From Caballeronia catudaia (GTDB taxonomy: Bacteria > Pseudomonadota > Gammaproteobacteria > Burkholderiales > Burkholderiaceae): DNA of 64,000 bases. This document shows, in pieces, positions 50,485-60,250 of the stretch (its first letter is position 1; the number at the start of each line of letters is the position of its first letter). The stretch spans positions 372,001-436,000 of the forward strand of contig NZ_FCOF02000001.1 of the NCBI RefSeq assembly GCF_001544755.2. Reading direction: 5' to 3'. A model generated the notes under the pieces. It worked only from the letters and a program-made list of their open reading frames with translations, did not search any database and was not told where the DNA came from. The position numbers and the translations under genes are program-made.

Positions 50485-50534
50485 CGTGCACCTGTCTGCG
50501 GCTGGAGGCGAGAGGAAAAACGCGAGAAAAGAAA

Positions 50535-50611
50535 TGGCAGGGGAGGAAGGACTCGAACCCTCGCATGCCGGAATCAAAATCCGGTGCCTTGACCAACTTG
50601 GCGACTCCCCT
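50535..50611 (-). tRNA. tRNA-Gln (anticodon TTG)
   Basis: A 77-base tRNA including an encoded CCA end. The acceptor stem AGGGGAG pairs with CTCCCCT, the anticodon arm is CCGGA-TTTTGAT-TCCGG with anticodon TTG, and the T arm contains GGTTCGAGTCC. It lies between ispE and prs on the same strand, so it may be processed from a common transcript. Confidence 0.97.
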
Positions 50612-50664
50612 ACACAAACTTTGAGTTTCGCCGGAAGCGTAGGACATGCCCGGCAAAACAAAAC

Positions 50665-51546
50665 CTATGACGCGAAAGCGAAGAGAGGATGAGAATCCAG
50701 ACTTGCTGTTACTACGCTCTTCCAGCTTGCCGGCAGTTTGGCTTGCGCCATTTCCGCTTCGGCCTGGCTTCGGAACGCAGCAAACACGCTTGCTCCAGAT
50801 CCGGTCATTCGCGCCGGTGCGAGATTGGAGAACCACTCGAGCACCTTTGCAACTTCCGCGTACTTTCCTGCAACTACAGCTTGCATGTCATTTTGACCGA
50901 AGCTGTCTGGCCAGTTTGCGTCTGACCTTTGCTGTGCAAGAAAGTCCATCATTGTGACGACTTTCGTATCCCGTGTCAAGCTTTTCTCGGAGAAAATCGC
51001 CGCGGTCGGGACGTGAGCATCGGGCGCAACCACGAGGAAAAAGCGTTTCGGCAGATCGACTGCCTCAAGCGCCTCGCCCACACCTTCTGCGAATGCATTT
51101 TGTCCGAAGACAAAAAACGGCACGTCCGCGCCGAGTTGCAGGCCGAGATTCTGCAGAATCTCACGCGAAAGATCAACACCCCAGAGACGATTCAGCGCTA
51201 GAAGTGTTGTTGCCGCGTCGGAACTGCCTCCGCCGAGGCCTGCGCCCATCGGCAGGAGCTTGTCGATCTCGATTTCCACGCCGAACTTCGTGCCCGTATG
51301 TTGCTGAAGCAGGCGCGCGGCACGCACGATGAGATCGTCGGCTTCGGGCACGCCCGGCACGTCCGTCTTGCGTGTGATGACGCCATCGCCGCGACGGGTG
51401 AAGTGCAGCCGGTCGCCCCAGTCGAGCAACTGGAAGACGGTCTGCAGCGAGTGATAGCCATCCGGACGGCGGCCGGTGATGTGCAGGAAAAGGTTCAGCT
51501 TCGCGGGCGCGAGGCAGTCACGGAGCGATTTGGTCGATGAGGCCAT
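50665..51546 (-). CDS. ispE: 4-diphosphocytidyl-2-C-methyl-D-erythritol kinase
   Basis: A GHMP-family kinase of the MEP isoprenoid pathway. The 293-residue protein has [20 protein letters not shown] at its start, the ATP loop [20 protein letters not shown] near residues 96-115, and [17 protein letters not shown] toward the C-terminus. The order lolB-ispE-tRNA-Gln-prs is typical of beta-proteobacteria. Confidence 0.96.
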   Translation of the reverse strand: MASSTKSLRDCLAPAKLNLFLHITGRRPDGYHSLQTVFQLLDWGDRLHFTRRGDGVITRKTDVPGVPEADDLIVRAARLLQQHTGTKFGVEIEIDKLLPMGAGLGGGSSDAATTLLALNRLWGVDLSREILQNLGLQLGADVPFFVFGQNAFAEGVGEALEAVDLPKRFFLVVAPDAHVPTAAIFSEKSLTRDTKVVTMMDFLAQQRSDANWPDSFGQNDMQAVVAGKYAEVAKVLEWFSNLAPARMTGSGASVFAAFRSQAEAEMAQAKLPASWKSVVTASLDSHPLFAFAS

Positions 51547-51576
51547 ACGTGATGCTTTGAAACGAATGCGGCAAGG

Positions 51577-52206
51577 TTATTGATCGAGCACGAGCTTGAT
51601 GTCGAGCGGCGGTTCGTTGCGCACGAGATTCACGCGCTTGACGCCCGTGGCAGGCGCATCGGCATAGGCGAGATAGTCGATCGTCCATCCGTCCTGCTTG
51701 ATTTCCTTCGGGCGGCCATTGGACGATTCGGGATCGAGCGTAGTCTGCGCGCGTGAGCTCGGCGCGGCGGACGGCTGCAGCCAGTAGCGCAAGCCTTCCA
51801 CCGGCAGCGCGAAACCGAGCGTGTTTTGCATGAGCTGCGATACGTTGTCGGCGCTCATCGGTTGCCGGTTGGGCAATTCGAGCGTCGCGAGCGACGGCGA
51901 CGATGTAACGATGGCCATCGTCTGGCCGAGCGGATTGCGCAGTTGCAGCGTGACGGTATCGCCCGTTTCCTGCCAGTCGAAGTTGCCGTACGCGTTGCGC
52001 TGCACGCCGTTCTGGTCGTTGTACTGAACGGCGAAGCGTCCGTGATACGCGCGGCTCGTCTGCGTGGCGAGGGAGGTGCTTGCGTTCGTCGTCGTGGGTA
52101 CGCGCGGCTGTACCGCGCAACCGGACAGGATCAGTGCAGCGAGCGCCGTGAAACCGAGCGCGCCACGCCGGAGCGACGCGCCGTTGAAGAACTCGAATGC
52201 CATCAA
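51577..52206 (-). CDS. lolB: Outer-membrane lipoprotein assembly protein LolB
   Basis: Receives lipoproteins from LolA and inserts them in the outer membrane. The 209-residue protein begins with a lipoprotein signal whose lipobox is LSGC near residue 30, followed by the LolB domain (GRFAVQYNDQNGVQRNAYGN and LPVEGLRYWLQ). The start overlaps the end of the TPR gene by four bases. Confidence 0.93.
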   Translation of the reverse strand: MMAFEFFNGASLRRGALGFTALAALILSGCAVQPRVPTTTNASTSLATQTSRAYHGRFAVQYNDQNGVQRNAYGNFDWQETGDTVTLQLRNPLGQTMAIVTSSPSLATLELPNRQPMSADNVSQLMQNTLGFALPVEGLRYWLQPSAAPSSRAQTTLDPESSNGRPKEIKQDGWTIDYLAYADAPATGVKRVNLVRNEPPLDIKLVLDQ

Positions 52207-54047
52207 AGGTCGTTTACCTGGAGTCGTTTGAGCGTTTTGACGAGCGTGTCGTTATCCGGTTCGAGCTTTTGCGCCTGCCGCCAGGTGGCGCGCGCCTGAT
52301 CCTGCTGCCCGGACTTCCACTGGACCTCGCCCAGATGCGCGCCGATTTCGGCATTCGGCTGAAGGGTATAAGCGTTCTTGAGAATCTTCTCCGCTTCGGC
52401 CGAATTGCCCTGACGGAAGCGCGCCCAGCCGAGGCTGTCCATGATGAACGCGTCGTTGGGCGCGAGCGACACGGCCTTTTCGATCAGCTTCACTGCTTCG
52501 TCGAGCCGTTGATTGCGATCGACGAGCGAATAGCCGAGCGCGTTGTACGCCTGCGGATTGTTCGGTTGCGTGCGCATGAGCGTGCGCAGTTGAGTCTCCA
52601 TGACGTCGTAGTGGCCGTTCTTTTCCGCCGCCATCGCGTAGTCGTAGATGAGATCGGGATCGTCCGGGAACGCGGCCACGGCCTTCGCGAGATTCGCTTC
52701 GGCTTCCTTGTAGCGATGCGCCTCGAAGAGAATGGCCGAGTCGGTGCGCGCGAGCAGCGCCAGATCGCGCGGATCGGAGCTTTGCAGACTGCCGATCAGC
52801 GCGCGGGCGTCGTCGACCTTGCCTTGTTTCGCGAGCAGTTGTGCGCGCGTGATCTGAGCGGGCAGATACTGTTGGCTCGTACGCGGGATCTTGTCGAGCC
52901 ACTGACTCGCGGCGGCATCGTTCTTCTGCTCGAGCGCGAGTTGCGCAAGATAGATGTACGCCTGGCCGGGGTCCGCACCCGGCGTGCTTTCCGCCGTCTT
53001 CGCGTAGAGATTCAGAAAATCCTGCGCCTTGTCGAACTGCTTCTTCTGGATGTTGATGAGCGCGAGCGCCATCAACGGCGTCAGGTCCTTCGGATCGTTC
53101 TTGCGCATGATCTCGAACTGCTTCTGCGCATCGTCGATCCTGTCGGCCGACAGATACAACTGCGCGAGCGCGAGCCGTGCATCATGCGATTTCGGATTCT
53201 TGTCGAGATACTTCTCGAACGAGGCGATGCCTTCCTTGCGCTCTTCCGGGCCCATGCGCGCGAGCGTCAGCGCGGCGGGAAGATAGTCCGGCTTGAGTTG
53301 CAGCGCCTTTTCGAGCGATGCCTTCGCGCCCGGCGGATCGTCGGCGATCAGTTGCTGGCGCGCGAGCGCGAGTTGCGTCTCGGGCCGGTCCAGATCGTTT
53401 TTCGTCAGATCTTTGAGCACGTTGAGCCCGCCGATGCGATTCGGTCCGCGCGCGAGCAACGACTGCAACGACAGGATGGCCTCGCCGCGCTGCTCGGGCG
53501 ATACCTTCGCGAGCTCACTCTCGAGCGTGGGCTTCGCGTCTTCGGGCTTGCCCGCGACAATCAGCAGCGACGCGCTCAATTGCGCCGCGCGCTCCGAATG
53601 CGGCGCGAACTGCTGCCAGAGTTGCGCCGACGTGAGCGCATCGTTCGGGCTTTGCGCCGCTATCGCGATCTCGGTTGCACGTTGTGCGAAACGCGGATCG
53701 TGCGTGTCGCGGGCGAGCGCGAGATAGGTTTGGAATGCGGGCGCGGGCTGGCCGCGTTGCAACGCGACTTCGGCCGCCAGTACCTGAAACACGATCTGGC
53801 TGGACATCGAGACGTTCGGCAGATCCTGCTTCTCCGCGCCGCTTACCGGCGCGGTCAGCAGATCGGCCGCGCTTTGTGCGTCGGACTGCTCATCGGCGCT
53901 CGGAACGGGCGTCGCGTTCGGTTCCTGAGCATGCGCGGGCGCGCACGCCAGCGCGGCCATCGCGAGCGCAACGGCGCCGGCGATCCGCGACATTGGCACG
54001 GCGAACGAATGCGTCGAGCTGACCCGACGCTTCGCAAACAGCTTCAT
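52203..54047 (-). CDS. Tetratricopeptide repeat protein, secreted
   Basis: A protein of about 614 residues with a signal peptide ([19 protein letters not shown]) and many TPR units across most of its length, for example [20 protein letters not shown] and [20 protein letters not shown]. It probably acts in the periplasm as a scaffold for other proteins. It is coupled to lolB, so a link to lipoprotein or outer-membrane assembly is inferred. ATG at 54047 is taken; ATG at 54062 would add five residues. Divergent from mutM. Confidence 0.88.
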   Translation of the reverse strand: MKLFAKRRVSSTHSFAVPMSRIAGAVALAMAALACAPAHAQEPNATPVPSADEQSDAQSAADLLTAPVSGAEKQDLPNVSMSSQIVFQVLAAEVALQRGQPAPAFQTYLALARDTHDPRFAQRATEIAIAAQSPNDALTSAQLWQQFAPHSERAAQLSASLLIVAGKPEDAKPTLESELAKVSPEQRGEAILSLQSLLARGPNRIGGLNVLKDLTKNDLDRPETQLALARQQLIADDPPGAKASLEKALQLKPDYLPAALTLARMGPEERKEGIASFEKYLDKNPKSHDARLALAQLYLSADRIDDAQKQFEIMRKNDPKDLTPLMALALINIQKKQFDKAQDFLNLYAKTAESTPGADPGQAYIYLAQLALEQKNDAAASQWLDKIPRTSQQYLPAQITRAQLLAKQGKVDDARALIGSLQSSDPRDLALLARTDSAILFEAHRYKEAEANLAKAVAAFPDDPDLIYDYAMAAEKNGHYDVMETQLRTLMRTQPNNPQAYNALGYSLVDRNQRLDEAVKLIEKAVSLAPNDAFIMDSLGWARFRQGNSAEAEKILKNAYTLQPNAEIGAHLGEVQWKSGQQDQARATWRQAQKLEPDNDTLVKTLKRLQVNDL

Positions 54048-54147
54048 GACGAACGAGTTCATGGAAATCCAGACGATGTTTCGGTCGATTGTAACGCGGT
54101 CGCTAAAATACCGGCACACTCGCCCCAGCAAGACGCTCTCCAGAAAA

Positions 54148-54978
54148 ATGCCCGAACTGCCGGAAGTCGAAGTCACCCGCCGGGGAATCGAACCCTATGT
54201 CGCCGGACGGCGCGTCGAGCACGTCGACGTGCGCACGCCCGCGCTGCGCTGGCCCATTCCGAAGCATCTTCCGAAGACGCTCGATCATCAGAAGATCGAG
54301 AAAGTCGAGCGACGCGGCAAGTATCTGCTGTTCGAAACCGCCGAGGGCTGGCTCATCGTTCATCTCGGCATGACCGGCACGCTGCGCGTCTTGCGTCACG
54401 TGCCGAAGCCGCCCGAGGCGGCAAAGCACGATCACGTCGATATCGTGTTCGACGAATTCATCCTGCGCTTTCGCGATCCGCGCCGCTTCGGCGCGATTCT
54501 CTGGCATCCGCGCGCGGACGGCGACGTGCTCGATCATCCGCTGCTCGCGAGCCTGGGCGTCGAGCCGTTCTCGCCGGAATTCTCCGGCGCGCTGCTGTTT
54601 CGCGAGACGCGCGGGCGCAAGGTGTCGGTGAAGCAGGCGCTGCTCGCGGGCGGGATCGTTGTGGGCGTGGGCAATATCTACGCGTCGGAGAGTCTTTTTC
54701 GGGCGGGCATCCGGCCGACGACCGCCGCCGGGCGCATCTCGCTCGTGCGCTACGACCTGCTCGCGGACGCGGTGCGCGTGACGCTCGCGGCCGCCATCGA
54801 AAAAGGCGGCAGCACGTTGCGTGACTTCGTCGGCAGCAATGGCGAATCGGGCTACTTCCAGCTCGACTATTTCGTCTATGATCGCGCGGGCCTGCCGTGC
54901 CACGTCTGCGGGACCGCTATCAAACAGATCGTTCAAGGGCAGCGTTCGACTTACTTCTGTCCGCGCTGCCAACGCTAA
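54148..54978 (+). CDS. mutM: Formamidopyrimidine-DNA glycosylase
   Basis: Excises 8-oxoguanine and formamidopyrimidines and cuts the strand. The 276-residue protein starts [18 protein letters not shown], with the catalytic N-terminal proline and glutamate. It has the DNA-binding helix-two-turn-helix region ([20 protein letters not shown]) and ends with a zinc finger (CHVCGTAIK...TYFCPRCQR). mutY follows six bases downstream, so the two 8-oxoguanine repair enzymes are in one operon. Confidence 0.97.
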   Translation: MPELPEVEVTRRGIEPYVAGRRVEHVDVRTPALRWPIPKHLPKTLDHQKIEKVERRGKYLLFETAEGWLIVHLGMTGTLRVLRHVPKPPEAAKHDHVDIVFDEFILRFRDPRRFGAILWHPRADGDVLDHPLLASLGVEPFSPEFSGALLFRETRGRKVSVKQALLAGGIVVGVGNIYASESLFRAGIRPTTAAGRISLVRYDLLADAVRVTLAAAIEKGGSTLRDFVGSNGESGYFQLDYFVYDRAGLPCHVCGTAIKQIVQGQRSTYFCPRCQR

Positions 54979-54984
54979 ATTCCG

Positions 54985-56046
54985 ATGCTCGCTCTTACAG
55001 ATTTTTCGTCGCGCCTCATCGCGTGGCAACGCATTCACGGCCGCCACGACCTGCCGTGGCAGAACACGCGCGACGCGTACCGCATCTGGCTTTCGGAGAT
55101 CATGCTGCAGCAGACGCAGGTCTCGACCGTCATCCCTTATTACGCGCGCTTTCTCGAACGCTTTCCCACGGTGACGGCGCTCGCCAATGCGCCGATCGAC
55201 GATGTCATGGCGCTCTGGGCCGGGCTCGGCTACTACTCGCGCGCGCGCAATCTGCATCGATGTGCGCAGACCGTGGCGCACGAACATGGCGGCGCGTTCC
55301 CCCAGACCGTCGACGAACTTTCGTTGTTGCCCGGCATCGGGCGTTCGACGGCGGCGGCGATCGCGTCGTTTGCGTTCGGCGCGCGCGCGACCATTCTCGA
55401 TGGCAATGTGAAGCGCGTGCTCGCGCGCGTATTCGGCGTCGAAGGCTTCCCAGGCGAAAAGAAAGTCGAAAACGCGATGTGGGCGCTCGCCGAATCGCTT
55501 CTTCCCGATGCCGCGAACAAGGAAGACGTCACCGCATACACGCAGGGCCTGATGGACCTCGGCGCGACGCTCTGCACGCGCGGCAAGCCGGATTGCGCGC
55601 GCTGTCCGTTCGCGTCGGATTGCGTGGCCAAAGTCGAAGGGCGTCAGCGCGAATTGCCCGCGGCGCGCCCGAAGAAAGCCGTGCCGACGCGCAAGACATG
55701 GATGCTCGTTCTGAAGGACGGCGATTCGATCCTGCTGCAGAAGCGTCCGTCGATCGGTATCTGGGGCGGTCTGTGGAGTCTGCCCGAAGCCGGGGACGAA
55801 GTCGCGCTCTTGGAAGTCGCGCGGAACCTCGGCGCCGACGTGCACCTGGAGCGTCTCGCGCCGCTATCGCACGCGTTCACGCACTTCAAGCTGGATATCG
55901 AGCCGCGCCTGGCCGAAGCGCGCTGCGCGCCGTGCGAGTTGATGGACACGGAAACGGTCTGGGCGCCGCTTTCCCGCATCGATGCCTACGGCGTGCCGGC
56001 TCCGGTGCGCAAGCTGATCGATGCTTTGAGCGGTTCGCTCATCTGA
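54985..56046 (+). CDS. mutY: Adenine DNA glycosylase
   Basis: Removes adenine mispaired with 8-oxoguanine. The 353-residue protein has LPWQNTRDAYRIWLSEIMLQ, the helix-hairpin-helix LPGIGRSTAAAIASFAFG, and the catalytic aspartate in ILDGNVKRVLARVFG. It also has the [4Fe-4S] cysteines CTRGKPDCARCPFASDC and a C-terminal NUDIX-like recognition domain (ILLQKRPSIGIWGGLWSLPE). Confidence 0.97.
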   Translation: MLALTDFSSRLIAWQRIHGRHDLPWQNTRDAYRIWLSEIMLQQTQVSTVIPYYARFLERFPTVTALANAPIDDVMALWAGLGYYSRARNLHRCAQTVAHEHGGAFPQTVDELSLLPGIGRSTAAAIASFAFGARATILDGNVKRVLARVFGVEGFPGEKKVENAMWALAESLLPDAANKEDVTAYTQGLMDLGATLCTRGKPDCARCPFASDCVAKVEGRQRELPAARPKKAVPTRKTWMLVLKDGDSILLQKRPSIGIWGGLWSLPEAGDEVALLEVARNLGADVHLERLAPLSHAFTHFKLDIEPRLAEARCAPCELMDTETVWAPLSRIDAYGVPAPVRKLIDALSGSLI

Positions 56047-56048
56047 AG

Positions 56049-56681
56049 CTATAGCAACTGATGGTGCTGCATGTAGTGATGCACCACGTCGATGCGCGCG
56101 CCCGCGTCCATCAGTTCCATGAGCTTCTGGCGCGCGCGCATCGGGATCGGCAGGATTTCGGCGAGACGGTTCGACACCCACGTCGGATCGTCATATAGGA
56201 ACGGCTCGACGAAAGGCAGGTTCTGCGGCTCGCGTTCCTTGATCGTGTCGACGATCCGCTCCAGCACTTCCGCACACGCGCCGAACTTGGCGAGCGCCTC
56301 GGCGCCTTGCAGCGGTTGATCGTCGCCCAGCAACTCCGCCGTGCCAACGAGCAGATTGCTCGGCTCCACGCGATGATCCGTCAGCCTGAAGCGCTCGGTG
56401 CCGCGCGCCTGGACGAGCAGGAGGCCGAAGGTATCGACATCGCATTCCGAGATTTCGGCGAGACAGCCGATGTTTTCCGGCACCGACGGATCGCCCGGCG
56501 ACGCGACCTCGTGCCCGCTCTTCAGCAGGCACACGCCGAACGGCGTCTGCTCGCGCAGGCACTCGCGCGCCATGTCCAGATAGCGTGCCTCGAAAACTTT
56601 GAGCGGCAACAGGCCGCCCGGAAACAGCACGGTGTGAAGCGGAAACAACGGCAAGTCGGCCAAAACGGGATTCGCGGACAT
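56049..56681 (-). CDS. Lon substrate-binding (LON-N) domain protein
   Basis: A 210-residue stand-alone LON N-terminal domain without the ATPase or protease parts. The signature LPLFPLHTVLFPGGLLPLKVFE opens the protein. Its targets are unknown. ATG at 56681 is chosen because AGGAGG lies eight bases upstream; a longer frame to 56744 lacks such a site. It is convergent with mutY. Confidence 0.88.
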   Translation of the reverse strand: MSANPVLADLPLFPLHTVLFPGGLLPLKVFEARYLDMARECLREQTPFGVCLLKSGHEVASPGDPSVPENIGCLAEISECDVDTFGLLLVQARGTERFRLTDHRVEPSNLLVGTAELLGDDQPLQGAEALAKFGACAEVLERIVDTIKEREPQNLPFVEPFLYDDPTWVSNRLAEILPIPMRARQKLMELMDAGARIDVVHHYMQHHQLL

Positions 56682-56740
56682 CGCGTCCCTCCTGAGTGGA
56701 CCGCCGGCGCGGCGATCAGGTTCGCGTGTGAGGCGCGCTG

Positions 56741-57613
56741 TCACCCAGCCGGGATGGGCGCGTCACGATGCCGCACGATCACATTTGCCGTCTCGCAAAA
56801 GCGCGCGGCGAGCGCCTCCGCGATGAACACCGAGCGATGCTGGCCGCCGGTACAGCCGATCGCGACAGTGAGATAGCTGCGGTTGTCGTCGCGAAAACGC
56901 GGCAGCCATTTGCCGACGAACGCGCCGATGTCGTCGATCATCTCGCCGACCAGCGGTTGCGCAGTAAGAAAGTCGATGATCGGTTGATCGAGGCCCGTGA
57001 ACGGGCGCAACTCACGGTCGTAATACGGATTGGGCAGCGCGCGCACGTCGAACACGAGGTCGGCGTCGAGCGGCACGCCGCGCTTGAAGCCGAACGATTC
57101 GAACATCAGCGTGAGATCGGCGGCGTCCGTCTCCACGAAGCGCTTGACCCAGGCCCGCAGCACGTTCGAACGCAAATTGCTCGTGTCGATCTGATGGCCG
57201 TATTCGGCGAGGCCCGCGACCAGTTCGCGCTCGCGCTCGATGGCTTCGGCAAGCGAGTTCAGCACGCCGACGTCGGCTTCGCGCATCGGCGGGCCGGAAA
57301 GCGGGTGGCGCCGGCGCGTCTCGGAGAAGCGCTGGATCAGCGACTGCGTGCTTGCGTTCAGGAACAGCACGCGCAGATCGTAGTCGTGCGAAAGCGTATT
57401 GATGATGGCCGGCACTTCGTCGAGCGAGAGGCTCGAGCGCGCGTCGATCGCGACGGCGAGCCGCGTCTGGCCTTCCTTCGCGAGATAGGCGGCGAGTTCA
57501 GGGAGAAAGCGCGGCGGCAGATTATCGACGCAGTAGTAGCCCCCGTCTTCCAGGGCGTTCAGCGCAACGGACTTGCCGGAACCGGAGATGCCGGTGATCA
57601 GGATGATACGCAT
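56741..57613 (-). CDS. rapZ: RNase adapter protein RapZ
   Basis: A 290-residue nucleotide-binding protein that in E. coli guides RNase E to the sRNA GlmZ and so controls amino-sugar synthesis. The Walker A motif GISGSGKS spans residues 8-15, and the C-terminal domain includes [17 protein letters not shown]. It lies beside hprK and ptsN, linking PTS signals with amino-sugar control. Whether GlmZ exists here is unknown. Confidence 0.95.
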   Translation of the reverse strand: MRIILITGISGSGKSVALNALEDGGYYCVDNLPPRFLPELAAYLAKEGQTRLAVAIDARSSLSLDEVPAIINTLSHDYDLRVLFLNASTQSLIQRFSETRRRHPLSGPPMREADVGVLNSLAEAIERERELVAGLAEYGHQIDTSNLRSNVLRAWVKRFVETDAADLTLMFESFGFKRGVPLDADLVFDVRALPNPYYDRELRPFTGLDQPIIDFLTAQPLVGEMIDDIGAFVGKWLPRFRDDNRSYLTVAIGCTGGQHRSVFIAEALAARFCETANVIVRHRDAPIPAG

Positions 57614-57694
57614 GGGTTTTCGGGGTTCGCTTTCTCTTAGCTTAGCACCTGCGCTCGATTCGATTCGATCCGCGCAACGTCCTGCCAGACGCGT

Positions 57695-58663
57695 TCAGAT
57701 CAGCTTGCCGGGAAACTGGCTGTCGGGGTCCTGCATGGCGAGGCGCTGACGATCCATGAAGTCGCGCAGGGTGTCGATGCCGCGCAACTGCAGAATCGTG
57801 TTGCGCACGGCGGCCTCGACCAGCACGGCCAGGTTGCGGCCCGCCGCGACCTGAATCGTCACTTTGCTGATCGGCAGGCCCAGCACGTCGACGGTCTGAC
57901 TTTCGAGCGGCAGGCGCTGGAATTCGCCGTCCGGCCGGCGCACGAGCTGAACGATCAGCTTGAGCTTCATTTTCCGGCGCACGGCGGTTTCGCCGAAAAT
58001 CGTCTTGATGTCGAGCAGGCCGAGGCCGCGCACTTCGAGCAGGTTTTGCAGCAGCGGCGGGCAGCGGCCCTCCACGAAGTCGGGGCCGAGGCGCACGAAA
58101 TCCACGGCGTCATCCGCGACGAGGCCGTGACCGCGGCTGATGAGTTCCAGCCCGAGCTCGCTTTTGCCGAGACCCGAGTCGCCGGTCAGCAGCACGCCCA
58201 TGCCGAGAATGTCGATGAAAACGCCATGCAGCGTCGCGCGCGGCGCGAGAATGCGCGACATATACGCACGCAGGCTGTCGATGACGGCGGCCGCGGACAT
58301 GCGCGTTGTGAAGAGCGGCGTGGATGAGCGCGTGCAGCGCAGGACGAGTTCGGGCGGCGCGCCGACTTCGCCCGCAACGACCAGAAACGGCGGCTCGAGC
58401 GCGATCAGCTCGGCCATGTGGCGCGAGCGGTCTTCATCGGACTGGCGTTGGTAGTAGTTGATCTCGGCGTCGCCGAGCACCTGGATACGGTTCGGGTGAA
58501 TCAGGTTCAGGTGGCCGACGAGATCGGCGCTCGATGTCGCGTTCGCGACCGTCTCGCTCGAAAAACCGCGTTCCCAGCCCTCGTGCCCGGTGAGCCAGCT
58601 GAGCTTCAGGGCGGCGGCGTTGTCGTCGAAAATGCTTTGGGCGTTGATGCTGGACGTATCCAT
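57695..58663 (-). CDS. hprK: HPr kinase/phosphorylase
   Basis: Phosphorylates and dephosphorylates HPr on Ser46. The 322-residue protein has the N-terminal HprK domain and the C-terminal kinase core, with Walker [21 protein letters not shown] and the conserved VADDAVDF and [11 protein letters not shown] segments that carry the signature and active-site residues. The HPr at 4197 keeps Ser46, so substrate and enzyme are both present. ATG at 58663 is preferred to an upstream frame at 58738. Confidence 0.95.
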   Translation of the reverse strand: MDTSSINAQSIFDDNAAALKLSWLTGHEGWERGFSSETVANATSSADLVGHLNLIHPNRIQVLGDAEINYYQRQSDEDRSRHMAELIALEPPFLVVAGEVGAPPELVLRCTRSSTPLFTTRMSAAAVIDSLRAYMSRILAPRATLHGVFIDILGMGVLLTGDSGLGKSELGLELISRGHGLVADDAVDFVRLGPDFVEGRCPPLLQNLLEVRGLGLLDIKTIFGETAVRRKMKLKLIVQLVRRPDGEFQRLPLESQTVDVLGLPISKVTIQVAAGRNLAVLVEAAVRNTILQLRGIDTLRDFMDRQRLAMQDPDSQFPGKLI

Positions 58664-58840
58664 GAGGCCGGAACTCCGTTGGAAGCCGGGAGCAGCCTTC
58701 GCGTGCAGACGAAGCGGGTTGCTTCGCTCTTTTCGCATGGCGCTGCGTTTGACCGATTGTGCCCCAGAAGCTTTGCGTAAGCGAGGCGCGCCGGGTGCCG
58801 GCGTGAACCTCGATCGCGAGTCGCTATGTTGGAGTGGCTA

Positions 58841-59296
58841 TCACGGTTGCCATTGCGTGAGCACTTGATAAAGCGCATCACGATTTTCTTCCTTGTGCAG
58901 ACGCTCGCGCGCCTCGCTGTCGGAGAGCAGTTGCGCGATCTCCGAGAGAATTTCCAGATGCTGTTGCGTCGCCTGTTCGGGCACGAGCAGGAAGATCAAC
59001 AGGGAGACCGGCTGGCCGTCGGGCGATTCGAACGCGACCGGTTCGGCGAGGCGCACGAACGCGGCGACCGGTTGCTTCAGCCCCTTGATACGGCCGTGCG
59101 GAATGGCGACGCCCTCGCCGAGGCCGGTCGAGCCGAGGCGCTCACGAGCGAAGAGATTGTCAGTGACGGTGCTGCGAGCGATGCCGTTCTGGTTCTCAAA
59201 AATCAGGCCCGCTTGCTCGAATACGCGTTTCTTGCTGGTAACGGGCAGTCCGAGAACCACGTTCTCGATGGGAAGGAATTTGGCTAAACGATTCAT
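58841..59296 (-). CDS. ptsN: PTS IIA-like nitrogen regulatory protein EIIA-Ntr
   Basis: A 151-residue phosphocarrier of the nitrogen-related PTS that regulates potassium transport and other processes rather than sugar uptake. The phosphorylatable His67 is in GLGEGVAIPHGRIKGL. The protein begins MNRLAKFLPIENVV. It sits between hpf/rpoN and hprK/rapZ. No ptsP (EI-Ntr) or ptsO (NPr) gene is seen in the window. Confidence 0.94.
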   Translation of the reverse strand: MNRLAKFLPIENVVLGLPVTSKKRVFEQAGLIFENQNGIARSTVTDNLFARERLGSTGLGEGVAIPHGRIKGLKQPVAAFVRLAEPVAFESPDGQPVSLLIFLLVPEQATQQHLEILSEIAQLLSDSEARERLHKEENRDALYQVLTQWQP

Positions 59297-59433
59297 GTTG
59301 GCAGGCAGATGCGTGGCCTGATAGCTCCTCATCGTGGCCGCTGTCTGAAAGCGCTCACGGCGATGGTGAAACGAAAATGCGCTGGCGGCGTTTTTCCTGC
59401 AGCGTGCGTGTCATAACCGAAATTAACCGGACC

Positions 59434-59439
59434 ATTATA
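59434..59439 (-). promoter_or_regulatory. Candidate -10 box for ptsN
   Basis: A perfect TATAAT on the minus strand between the hpf terminator and ptsN. The -35 region is poor. The terminator between hpf and ptsN makes a separate ptsN promoter likely. Confidence 0.45.
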
Positions 59440-59551
59440 GAACAGCGCAAAGTCCGATGGTGCGCCGCGCCATTGCACCATTTTCGATCCAATGTGCAGC
59501 ACAAAGCCCTGAAAATCAATGGCTTGTACCTTGCTACGGCCAAAATCCAAC

Positions 59552-59577
59552 AAAAAAGCCGCCAGTCGGGGCGGCTT
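59552..59577 (-). terminator. Rho-independent terminator after hpf
   Basis: AAGCCGCC and GGCGGCTT form the stem, and on the minus strand the T-run continues to six T. Confidence 0.85.
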
Positions 59578-59706
59578 CGGTTGGGCGCGTGCCTGTGTGA
59601 ACCGTTTTCGGATGGTCGAGGATTTCCTGGAATCGTGCCCGCCGTTTGTGGCGGCGGGGCATCGCTGTCATCCGTCGGTCAGGTTGCGAGCACGCGAGCC
59701 GAGTGC

Positions 59707-60066
59707 TCAGGGCGACGGCGCTTCCACTTCGTGCGGTTCGCCGCGGTACTTCACTGATTCGTGAGCGTGGCCCTGAATCTTGTCCTTGTGCTTGATGACT
59801 TGCCGGTCCAGCTTGTCGACCATCAGGTCGATCGCCGCGTACATATCAGCGTCACAACTCTCGATAAAAATGTCCTTGCCCTTGAGATGCAGGTTGATTT
59901 CTGCCTTCTGCCTCTTTTCCTTTTCCCTATGATTGTCGACCGAGAGGACAACGTTGCCGTCGATAACTTGATCGAAGTGACGGAGCACCCGTTCCAGCTT
60001 CGTGATCACGTACTCGCGCAACGCAGGCGTCAATTCGAGGTGGTGTCCGCTGATCTTCAGATTCAT
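59707..60066 (-). CDS. hpf: Ribosome hibernation-promoting factor
   Basis: A 119-residue sigma-54-modulation/S30EA family protein that binds idle 30S subunits. The family pattern [20 protein letters not shown] and [30 protein letters not shown] is clear, and there is no long C-terminal domain, so it is the short form. ATG at 60066 is used with GGAGAGC upstream. It follows rpoN, the standard order. Confidence 0.94.
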   Translation of the reverse strand: MNLKISGHHLELTPALREYVITKLERVLRHFDQVIDGNVVLSVDNHREKEKRQKAEINLHLKGKDIFIESCDADMYAAIDLMVDKLDRQVIKHKDKIQGHAHESVKYRGEPHEVEAPSP

Positions 60067-60250
60067 AGTTGCTCTCCAAGCTAGTGGCCGTGAGATCACG
60101 TCGGCTCGTCCGATACCGGTCGGCTGTGCCTCCCGTCAGCGCGTCGTGCTGGCGCGACTGAAAAACGGGGTGCATCGGCCGGCACGTCCGCGCTTTCGCA
60201 ATGCGGCCGGTAAACGCCCACCGCAACACGCGATGGACTACAGAGACGGG

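Larger units (their letters stand above)
59297..59706. other. Gap between ptsN and hpf
   Basis: These 410 bases hold the hpf terminator (59552-59577) and a perfect TATAAT on the minus strand at 59439-59434, 138 bases before the ptsN start. The remaining 129 bases up to the hpf stop show nothing recognisable. A minus-strand frame of 74 codons at 59329-59553 is not supported. Confidence 0.5.

Noticed and set aside
52197-54824. A very long plus-strand open frame (875 codons) opposite the TPR gene
   Set aside because: It lies antisense to a well-supported TPR protein and mutM, its translation is Arg-rich and low in complexity, and it matches no family. It is a by-product of high GC content.
59329-59553. 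A 74-codon minus-strand frame just upstream of ptsN
   Set aside because: No ribosome-binding site, it contains the likely ptsN -10 box, and its product resembles nothing known.
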